NCBI GenBank assembly: GCA_018402345.1
Contig: JAGYIV010000010.1
Location: 558,001-622,000 of the forward strand
Direction: 5' to 3'
Length of the DNA: 64,000 nt
From: Terrimicrobiaceae bacterium
GTDB taxonomy: Bacteria; Verrucomicrobiota; Verrucomicrobiia; Chthoniobacterales; Terrimicrobiaceae
Within the stretch, counting starts at the first letter, position 1; every line of letters starts with the position of its first letter. Below are positions 27,145-33,408 of the stretch, piece by piece. The position numbers and the translations under genes are program-made. The notes below the pieces were generated by a model, which was not told the origin of the DNA, ran no database searches, and was given only the letters and a program-made list of their open reading frames with translations.

Positions 27145-28004
27145 ACCGTGCCGAGCTGGTTGAAGAAAAACATTCCAAATTGAGCATTCGAAAACAATGC
27201 AAGCTACTGCATGTCAGTCGATCCAATCTCTATTACGAGCGAGTTCCGGAAAAGCCCGAGGATCGCGCAGCCATGAAGACGATGGACAAAATCTACACCG
27301 AGGATCCGTGTTTGGGCACACGGAAGCTTGTCACGGTTTTGGAGCGCGATCACGGACTGAAAATGAACCGCAAACGCATCCAGAGGCTGCGGCGCTCAAT
27401 GGGCCTAGAAACGATCTGGTGCCAACCCCGGCGCATGAGAACGAGTTGCCCGGACACCACACATCGCAAATACCCCTACCTTTTGAGAGGATTTGTGAGC
27501 AGGCACGCCGATCAAGTTTGGGCGTCGGACATCACCTATATCCCGATGGGCCAGGGCCATGCCTACCTGTGCGCGGTGATGGACTGGCACACCCGCTACG
27601 TGCTGGGTTGGGCGATCTCCAACACGATGGACGCCGCGCTCGTGCACGAAGCCCTCGACATGGCCCGCTGCAACTGCGGGAACCTGCCTGAGATTTTCAA
27701 CACCGATCAGGGCAGCCAATTTACCTCCCCGCAGTGGACCGGAAGGCTGGAAAAGCTGGGCATCCGGGTGAGCATGGACGGCAAGGGGCGTTGGATGGAC
27801 AACGTGTTCGTCGAGCGGTTGTGGAGGAGCCTCAAACACGAGGAGGTGTATTTGAAAAGCTACTGCACGGTGGGCGAGGCGCGCACCGGCATGGGTCGCT
27901 GGATCGAACGCTACAACACATGGAGACCGCACGCCGAACTGGGCAACCGCACCCCCGCAAAGGCCTATCAGGAAGAGCGGGAAAACAAACGCACAGCGGC
28001 ATGA
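27141..28004 (+). CDS. IS3-family transposase OrfB (DDE)
   Basis: Encodes 287 residues from a GTG start. HTH_21 region (HSKLSIRKQCKLLHVSRSNL, YYER), then the rve integrase core: VWASDITYIP with the first D, IFNTDQGSQFTS with the second D, and NVFVERLWRSLKHEEVYL with the E, 35 residues later. C-terminal YNTWRPHAELGNRTPAKAY is standard. All catalytic residues are present; probably active. Confidence 0.95.
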   Translation: MNRAELVEEKHSKLSIRKQCKLLHVSRSNLYYERVPEKPEDRAAMKTMDKIYTEDPCLGTRKLVTVLERDHGLKMNRKRIQRLRRSMGLETIWCQPRRMRTSCPDTTHRKYPYLLRGFVSRHADQVWASDITYIPMGQGHAYLCAVMDWHTRYVLGWAISNTMDAALVHEALDMARCNCGNLPEIFNTDQGSQFTSPQWTGRLEKLGIRVSMDGKGRWMDNVFVERLWRSLKHEEVYLKSYCTVGEARTGMGRWIERYNTWRPHAELGNRTPAKAYQEERENKRTAA

Positions 28005-28250
28005 TCCAGCAGAGCAAAGCACACAACACCCACCCCCACCGCGCGCTCGATTTTTTCTCCTACGCTGCGGGCCCGCGCAGGCCTCTACGCTACGCTCCGA
28101 GGCCAGCCGGGCCCTGCGCTCCGGAGAAAAAATCGAACCACTCCCTCACGGGAGTTGAAACAACGCATCAACCCAGATAACAACAAATCCTCTCCAACCC
28201 ATTACCTCTTATTTCCACTGCCAAGTGGTTCAAAGATTGGGTCCACCTCA

Positions 28251-28513
28251 ATCTTCGAGGTTTCCGGTGAAGGTGTTGAGCGATCCTGAACGGCGGTTTT
28301 GTTGGATTTCCTCATGGGCTTGGACTGAAAGACGACCCACCTCGGCCTCCGGGGCTCCATACTCCCGCAAAGCGTAATCGGTGGATTCCACAGTGACGGG
28401 CCGCAAGGCGATAATCTGATCCCCGTAAAGAATGCCAACATCCTCGCCGCACGCTGCGGCTTTGAGCCAAAAGGTGAGATTGAACGAGCTTTGGTGGGAC
28501 TGAGAGTTTGCAT
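28251..28513 (-). pseudogene. Phd antitoxin copy, frameshifted and separated by IS3
   Basis: Starts as the intact antitoxin (MQTLSPTKARS), but one G is missing (GATTGAACGAGC here, GATTGGAACGAGC at 21270), so the frame is lost after codon 11. The remaining DNA matches 21050-21309 up to the ATC duplication of the IS3 element. Confidence 0.85.
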
Positions 28514-28682
28514 CAGCGAAAATGCGACTTTACCGCGTCAGCGTCAAGCCGCCATAGTGTTTTGAAATCACCAGCCTCACCTGTGCCCAGCATCCCCTCG
28601 CCCCCTTCTCGGCAAAATCATTTTGTTCTGGAAATGTGATAGAGGTAGGAACGGGACATTGGTTTGCCCCGCTCCCCCCTCC

Positions 28683-28715
28683 GAACCGGACTTGCAGATC
28701 TCCCGCATCCGGCTC
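28683..28715 (-). ncRNA. Group II intron domain V
   Basis: In intron sense: GAGCCGGATGCGG, then a GAGATCTG-containing loop region, then CAAGTCCGGTTC. The two arms pair (GAGCCGGA with TCCGGTTC), and the AGC catalytic triad is at positions 2-4. It lies 44 nt before the 3' splice site, leaving room for domain VI. Confidence 0.88.
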
Positions 28716-28720
28716 TCCAG

Positions 28721-30079
28721 TTAGTGGTTTGCTCCATATCGGAGACTGATGATTTCCGACACTTTGGCTTCCAGCAGGCAAAAGAGCCCAAGTTCGGTGA
28801 AGTAGCGGTTGGGCCATCGTTGGTGGTCTCTGCCTCGACCTCGGCCTTTGCAGCCGCGTCGATTTCTCAAGATGGAGCGCAATCTCATGCGTATCCATCC
28901 GTCGATGCCTCCAAGTTCGCTGTCCTTGGCGTGTTTGAAGTAGCCATACCAGCCGGCAAGCGTCCGATTGATGTCCGCCACGATGGCTTCCAGGCTCTTG
29001 CCGTCGGTCCGTCGCGTCCGGGGTTTGATGGATTCTCGCAGCTTGCGCATGCTTTTGGGCCGAACCAATTTCATCAATCTTCCCCGCCGGCTTCTTTGGA
29101 ACCGATAGCCGAGGAAGTCAAAATGACTCTCTGCCGTGTTCACGTCCACCGTGCGGGTTTTCTCTGGATGCAAGGTCAGCCCGGCTTCTCTCATCCACTC
29201 CCGTAGCTTTTCCAGCGCGGCCTCAGCTTCTTCCTGATTGCGGCATAGCACAACCATGTCGTCGGCATATCGCACCATTTCAAAGCCAAGTCCGGCCATC
29301 AGCCAATCCAACGGATTGAGGTATATGTTCGCCAGCAGCGGACTTATGACTCCACCTTGCGGCGTCCCGTCTTTGGCTTCCTGCCAGCTTGCTCCTTCAA
29401 TGACCCCTTGTTTCAGGAACCCTTCGATCAATCCCAACACCCTTCCGTCGGCAATGTGCTCGCGCACCAGCGCCATCAGTCTTTGGTGAGGTATCGCATC
29501 GAAGTATCCCTTGATGTCCACATCTACGACATGCGTATGCCCTGCCTCAAGCAGTGCATCCACTCGCCGCAGCGCCTCTTTGCAACCACATCCGGGGCGG
29601 AACCCGTAGCTGTGCTCGGCGAAGCGGTTTTCGAATATGGGCTCTATGGCCATTCTCACCGCTGCTTGCACCACGCGGTCGACAACCGTGGGTATCCCCA
29701 GCGGCCGCTTTTCCACGCTGCCAGGTTTATCGATCCACACCCGTTTTACTGGCTTGGGTTGATAGTCGCCTCGCTTGAGTTGCTCTCTCACGGCGAGCAG
29801 CCGAATCTGGCAGTCTTTCTCGAAGCGCTCTATCGTGATGCCGTCAACGCCGCATGCCCCTGCGTTGACCTTCACCTTTTCCCATGCCAGCCCAAGTGTC
29901 CGTTCCGACCAAACCTTGTCGATCAGACTGAACCACTTGTTTCCTTCTATCCCTCGTTCGAGGGCCATCAGCATCGGCTCCGTCCATACTCCGCGTTCGG
30001 CTTTGTGGCGTTGCCACAAGTCCTCTTCCACTTGTTTATCCCTTACGGGAACTACCGCGGAGGTTTCTTCGCAGTTCAT
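28721..30079 (-). CDS. ltrA: Group II intron reverse transcriptase/maturase
   Basis: Encodes 452 residues. RT blocks are visible: GVDGITIERFEKD, KPGSVEKRPLGIPTVVDRVV, YGFRPGCGCKEALRRV, VVDVDIKGYFDAIPH, DGTPQGGVISPLLANIYL and the catalytic YADDMVVL. The maturase X domain follows (GWYGYFKHAKDS, RRRGCKGRGRG region, HQRWPNRYFTELGLF). There is no C-terminal HNH endonuclease, so target entry probably uses DNA secondary structure or the replication fork, which agrees with insertion at a palindrome. Intact and apparently functional. Confidence 0.95.
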   Translation of the reverse strand: MNCEETSAVVPVRDKQVEEDLWQRHKAERGVWTEPMLMALERGIEGNKWFSLIDKVWSERTLGLAWEKVKVNAGACGVDGITIERFEKDCQIRLLAVREQLKRGDYQPKPVKRVWIDKPGSVEKRPLGIPTVVDRVVQAAVRMAIEPIFENRFAEHSYGFRPGCGCKEALRRVDALLEAGHTHVVDVDIKGYFDAIPHQRLMALVREHIADGRVLGLIEGFLKQGVIEGASWQEAKDGTPQGGVISPLLANIYLNPLDWLMAGLGFEMVRYADDMVVLCRNQEEAEAALEKLREWMREAGLTLHPEKTRTVDVNTAESHFDFLGYRFQRSRRGRLMKLVRPKSMRKLRESIKPRTRRTDGKSLEAIVADINRTLAGWYGYFKHAKDSELGGIDGWIRMRLRSILRNRRGCKGRGRGRDHQRWPNRYFTELGLFCLLEAKVSEIISLRYGANH

Positions 30080-30511
30080 GGCCTTTGCCTTTCCACCTTC
30101 CTGCCGCCCTTCGCTCCAAGGGAATTACCCCGCTTCTTCGCTACTATGGCGGCTCTGACTCCTACGCGGTCCCGTCGAATCGGGTTCCTGCCCGCGCAGG
30201 TCTCAACGCTTCCATATGACACCTTCCTTGCGTTCTCACCCCAACCATCCCCAACAGCCCATTTCTCTCCCTTATACGAGGTTTGTGAGAGGAAACGGTT
30301 ATGACTCTGGCCACAGGCTTCGCCACTCGCTAGCAGGCTCGCCGCTGTTGCAAACCGAATCGGGTTCACTTTCGTTTGGGACCGCAAGTCCGCCTCGGGC
30401 TGCTCCCCACCCCGTCTCACGACGACGCAGTTGCCTCCGGCTGCTCTCCCGTTGCTCGTCTCGGGATGACTCAGACTTTCACTGGTTGATTTCATATATG
30501 TGCGTTCGCAC

Positions 30512-30533
30512 TAGCGGCGGTCTATGACCGCCG
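30512..30533 (+). repeat. R2 repeat (5' exon of the intron)
   Basis: Reads TAGCGGCGGTCTATGACCGC followed by CG; this is the intron-proximal palindrome on the minus-strand 5' exon. Confidence 0.88.
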
Positions 30534-30551
30534 GGTCGGTTCGTCATCAGC

Positions 30552-30815
30552 CTATCCAAACAAATTGTCGAAATCATTATGCGAACCAACCCAAAACCAA
30601 TGAATCTCTTCACCATTCCTTCGACCGACGGCCCGATATTTTGCTGAAATCCTTACAGACCAAATATCTTTTGTTCCGGCTAACTTCTTAAAACGCAAAG
30701 AAGGATGATCTGGAGAAGACTCAAAGAGTTTGTATGCCTGTTTGGCATCTTTGCGCACTGCGGAGTCTAAATCATTATAGGCGCGCCAAAAGCTTGGTCT
30801 CGCAAAAGACTTCAC
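30552..30815 (-). CDS. RelE-like toxin, copy 2
   Basis: Encodes 87 residues, identical to the protein at 21481-21744 apart from AVRK instead of VVRK at residue 19, with a few silent changes. Reading frame and RelE motifs are intact. Near-identical toxins with near-identical antitoxins can cross-neutralise. Confidence 0.87.
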   Translation of the reverse strand: MKSFARPSFWRAYNDLDSAVRKDAKQAYKLFESSPDHPSLRFKKLAGTKDIWSVRISAKYRAVGRRNGEEIHWFWVGSHNDFDNLFG

Positions 30816-31030
30816 AATTTTTCAAAATCGAACTGCTCCGAACCCTCTTCTTCACATGCCCGAGCGAATGCCTCGAGCTTGATTCGAGGTTTGTCGGTAT
30901 TAACGATTTTTTCCCATCGGTCATCCTCCGACCTCTCGAAGAGAAATCGCGCAAAATCAGCAACCTCAATTTGTTTCTCAACAGGCAATGCCTCAAAGAT
31001 TTGAATGAATTCCAGAGCCTTTACACTCAT
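30812..31030 (-). CDS. DUF2281-like antitoxin, copy 2
   Basis: Encodes 72 residues; differs from copy 1 (21741-21959) at residues 3 (V for A) and 43 (V for L). Overlaps the toxin gene by 4 nt. Confidence 0.8.
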   Translation of the reverse strand: MSVKALEFIQIFEALPVEKQIEVADFARFLFERSEDDRWEKIVNTDKPRIKLEAFARACEEEGSEQFDFEKL

Positions 31031-31190
31031 AAACCAAACATATGACCCTTGATAAATTTTACAAACTTTATTTTTTCAGACCCTTTGCAAAATATGTCAA
31101 TGTGTGAGACCGACCCCCACCCACGCTACTCGCCACCAGTTACTCGCCACCAGTTACTCGCTACCCGCCAAAGCGGCTCCGCCGCCTCCC

Positions 31191-31217
31191 ATGTCAAGAA
31201 TTCATGCCTGCCCCCTC
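31191..31217 (+). repeat. R1 repeat at the end of an antitoxin gene
   Basis: Reads ATGTCAAGAATTCATGCCTG then CCCCCTCA. The TCA at 31216-31218 is the stop codon of the minus-strand antitoxin gene, the same arrangement as at 2776-2802. Confidence 0.78.
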
Positions 31218-31452
31218 AAATCTCGTCTCCGGGAAGGGCCGGCACATCAGGCACATTAGCCAAGTAGTTGTCCCAATCCTGGCGACTGCCTTGGGATGCT
31301 TCTTTGCGTAAGTAGTCAAGCGACGACATGACCGCAAGCTTTTCTCCGGCCGCGATCGACAAAAACTGCTCAACCGAAAATCCATTTTGTTTGCCTAAAG
31401 TCTCGATCCCCTGTTTCACGCCGTCAGGGAGTTGAATGCTGATTGTGCTCAT
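31216..31452 (-). CDS. Ribbon-helix-helix antitoxin of a PIN toxin
   Basis: Encodes 78 residues. MSTISIQLPDGVKQGIETLG has the ribbon-helix-helix start, followed by NGFSVEQFLSIAAGEKLAVM. The acidic end (ANVPDVPALPGDEI) is typical of this antitoxin type. It lies downstream of its toxin, a reversed order, with a 4-nt overlap. Confidence 0.75.
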   Translation of the reverse strand: MSTISIQLPDGVKQGIETLGKQNGFSVEQFLSIAAGEKLAVMSSLDYLRKEASQGSRQDWDNYLANVPDVPALPGDEI

Positions 31453-31886
31453 GTATGGTTTCGAAGGATTTTTAAGAAATTCCGGGGCGTAATTGCGGGA
31501 ATACCAAGCTGCTGAGATCCCCTAAAATCGCCAATGTTGTGTGTGACAATGAAATCACAGTTCGCAGCGAACGCAAGTTCCAAAACCATGTCATCATCAG
31601 GATCAGGCAAAAAAGGTCGCCAGAGATAGTGAATATCCTGCAGTCGCGCAAAGGAAGCAAGCTGCCGCAAAAAGCCCAGCGTCGTGTCAATGCTGGTTTC
31701 TGGCGGAAGGTTCTGTGCTCTTGTCAGCACGGCCACCCATTCCATGTAAAGGGAAATGGAGAGGCAAACTTCAAAACGCCGCAAGGGAATCATTTCAATC
31801 AGGGCAAAGCTGGCGCCTCTTCGCGAACGAGCGGCTGCCACCATGACACTTGTATCCAAAACAACTCGCACAAATTCAATACACAA
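31449..31886 (-). CDS. PIN-family toxin component
   Basis: Encodes 145 residues. VRVVLDTSVMVAAARSRRGA carries the first D, YMEWVAVLTR the E, DPDDDMVLELAFAA the central acidic residues and TVTHNIGDFRGSQQLGI the last D. This matches the group annotated as putative toxin-antitoxin system toxin component, PIN family. First gene of the pair, antitoxin follows. Located between the relE and hicAB modules of block B; block A has no counterpart. Confidence 0.84.
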   Translation of the reverse strand: MCIEFVRVVLDTSVMVAAARSRRGASFALIEMIPLRRFEVCLSISLYMEWVAVLTRAQNLPPETSIDTTLGFLRQLASFARLQDIHYLWRPFLPDPDDDMVLELAFAANCDFIVTHNIGDFRGSQQLGIPAITPRNFLKILRNHT

Positions 31887-32300
31887 AATTTATAGAGCTT
31901 TGTCGAGCTCAAATTCAAGCCAGGATTGGAATTTGTAGCGTCTGTGAGTAAACGCCCACTGTCAGCCACTCGCTACAGCTACGTAGCAGCCTCAAATGTC
32001 AATAATTAATTCCGACCCCTCAAACACGCTTACCTATGTCCTGACCGGTCGGATTTTCATCAGCCATCAGCCATCAGCCATCAGCCATCAGCCCTCGACC
32101 CTTCTTCACCCGCTACTCGCTACTCGCCACCAGTTACTCGCTACCCGCCACAGCGGCTCCGCCGCCTCCCATGTCAAGAATTAATGCCTGGCCCCTTCAA
32201 CAATCCCAGCAACTCGTGAAATAGCTTTTCGGTTTTCATCCTATATTCTTACGCTCCTCCCACTGAAAATGACGAAGAACCGAAAAAATGTTGCTTCGCC
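31887..32300. other. Spacer with two R1 repeats
   Basis: No gene. Holds R1 copies at 31996-32021 (missing the core T, TTCCGACCCC) and 32171-32197 (ATTAATGCCTGGCCCC), and tandem CATCAGC units at 32061-32092. From 32206 it is part of the 900-bp duplication. Confidence 0.7.
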
Positions 32301-32507
32301 CTAAATCTCGTCCTCTGATAGCTCTGCGATTTTCATTTGTGCTCGTAGTAAACCTATCTTCAGAGGTCGATTACCATGAATTGGAATGACAATTCTTTCT
32401 CGCCTGCCTTCTTTCGTGAAGATGTGGTGGCTACCCTTTACCCGAGCAAGGCCCCATCCCTTGCCTTGGATGGCACTCGCCAGCTCTTTTCCTGATACCT
32501 GCTTCAA
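32301..32507 (-). CDS. hicA: HicA-family toxin, copy 2
   Basis: Encodes 68 residues; differs from copy 1 at three positions (G for V, E for K-D change near the G-S-H-H motif's C side, I for L). The catalytic G-S-H-H-I is kept. Several silent differences show this is a real second copy and not an assembly repeat. Confidence 0.92.
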   Translation of the reverse strand: MKQVSGKELASAIQGKGWGLARVKGSHHIFTKEGRRERIVIPIHGNRPLKIGLLRAQMKIAELSEDEI

Positions 32508-32704
32508 ATGGCAAGTTCCATGATTTGAGATTCCTTCTCGTCCGTATCGGCTTCGTCGGCCTCAAACCAGACCTCGATAGCCTCTAAAAGATTCTCTCGA
32601 ATTTCTTCTTGAGTTTCGCCTTGCGTCCGGCAACCAGGCAGTGCCGGGACTTCAGCCCAAAAACCACCCTCTTCTGCTGGATGAACGATTGCTTTGATGA
32701 TCAT
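32504..32704 (-). CDS. hicB: HicB-family antitoxin, copy 2
   Basis: Start at ATG 32704 (MIIKAIVHPAEEGGFWAEVP), 66 residues, one substitution (D for G) relative to copy 1. Overlaps hicA by 4 nt. Confidence 0.9.
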   Translation of the reverse strand: MIIKAIVHPAEEGGFWAEVPALPGCRTQGETQEEIRENLLEAIEVWFEADEADTDEKESQIMELAI

Positions 32705-33076
32705 GCAGAAAATATGGCTATTAGTGCAAAGGAAAGCAAGAGTTTTTAAGAAGGCCACCGAGTTTCAGGGGCCGCGCACTCCTCCGCCAGTTCGCCCGTG
32801 GAGTCTTTTTACCCTGCGGAATGCTTTACCCTGTGAAGATCATAGCTTTCTTCATTGGGCGAGGCATATTCCACAGGGGCGGCTTATTCCACTGGGCTCC
32901 GTTACAGCTGCGAAGCAGCCTCCCCACTTTCTCCACCGCTAACTTCCATCTCCTATCTCCAGCGCGCAGCGCCTCCGCTACCTTGCCCCGTGGAATCCTG
33001 CATTTCTATTCCACTGGGGTCCGCTCTCCGTCCTCGGCAGTCATAGACAGCCGCTACACCTGCGTAGCAGCCTCCA
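32705..33076. repeat. Right part of the hicAB duplication
   Basis: No gene. Nearly identical to 22861-23233, with CCGTGGAAT/ATTCCAC motifs. Ends in the R1 copy at 33077. Confidence 0.75.
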
Positions 33077-33103
33077 ATGTCAAGAATTAATTCCTGACCC
33101 CTC
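33077..33103 (+). repeat. R1 repeat, consensus copy, truncating a gene
   Basis: Contains GTCAAGAATTAATTCCTGAC then CCCTCTGAC. It abuts the broken gene at 33087-33386 and supplies its TAA stop. Confidence 0.83.
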
Positions 33104-33386
33104 TGACACTGTAAATCTCCGTGCCATCAACCAGAAGGCGAATGGAGATGACCGGGTTTACCGAGTCTCCCGCCCCAGCCCACCCTCGGGCTTGTAGCCT
33201 GTTGCCGATGATCTGAATCTCGTCCAAAACACCTTCGGAAGGCGCGGCTGTTTTTGTGGTTTGTGCATAGCCCGCTTGAGCACCATTCGAATCCGGAAAA
33301 AGGCTCGTCGCAGCGACGAAAACCGCCAACCATTTAGCCGAAGATGTGAAAAATCGGAATAGGAAGGCGCAATGAAGAGTATTCAT
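33087..33386 (-). pseudogene. 5' stub of a membrane-protein gene like the one at 13040-15592
   Basis: Starts with a signal-like helix (KWLAVFVAATSLF), then EGVLDEIQIIGNRLQARGWA, then INRLLVDG-type text, matching residues 65-110 of the 850-residue protein. After EIYSV the frame enters the R1 repeat (R-G-V-R-N, stop). The remaining more than 700 codons are missing, replaced by the duplicated hicAB block. It was probably the last gene of the sulfotransferase/glycosyltransferase cluster to its right. Confidence 0.8.
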
Positions 33387-33408
33387 ATTGAGTTAATTAG
33401 ATTTTTAA

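Larger units (their letters stand above)
26763..28250 (+). mobile_element. Complete IS3-family element with 3-bp target duplication
   Basis: Comparison with the uninterrupted copy (AAGAGATCTTCGAGG at 21041-21055) fixes both ends. The sequence reads GAG-ATC, then TGAGCGGGACCCCAAAATTC (element start at 26763), and at the other end GGGTCCACCTCA (end at 28250), then ATC-TTCGAGG. ATC is the 3-bp duplication. Terminal inverted repeats are TGAGCGGGACCC and, reading inward from the right, TGAGGTGGACCC. Length 1488 bp. Carries orfA and orfB, both intact. About 245 bp after orfB is noncoding, longer than usual. Confidence 0.93.
28639..30511 (-). mobile_element. Group II intron inserted beside an R2 palindrome
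   Basis: Boundaries follow from the uninterrupted duplicate (GAAATGTG-TAGCGGCGG at 21432-21448). On the minus strand the intron begins GTGCGAACGCACATATATGA at 30511 (a GUGYG-type 5' end) and ends CCTACCTCTAT at 28639 (an AY 3' end), 1873 nt. The 5' exon ends in the R2 hairpin (GGTCATAGACCGCCGCTA), the 3' exon is CACATTTCC. It contains one open frame for the reverse transcriptase and a recognisable domain V. Insertion right after a hairpin is a habit of group IIC introns; the class was not established here. Confidence 0.92.

Noticed and set aside
22362-33103. Second hicAB/relE block as an assembly artefact
   Set aside because: Copies differ by amino-acid and silent changes and carry different insertions.
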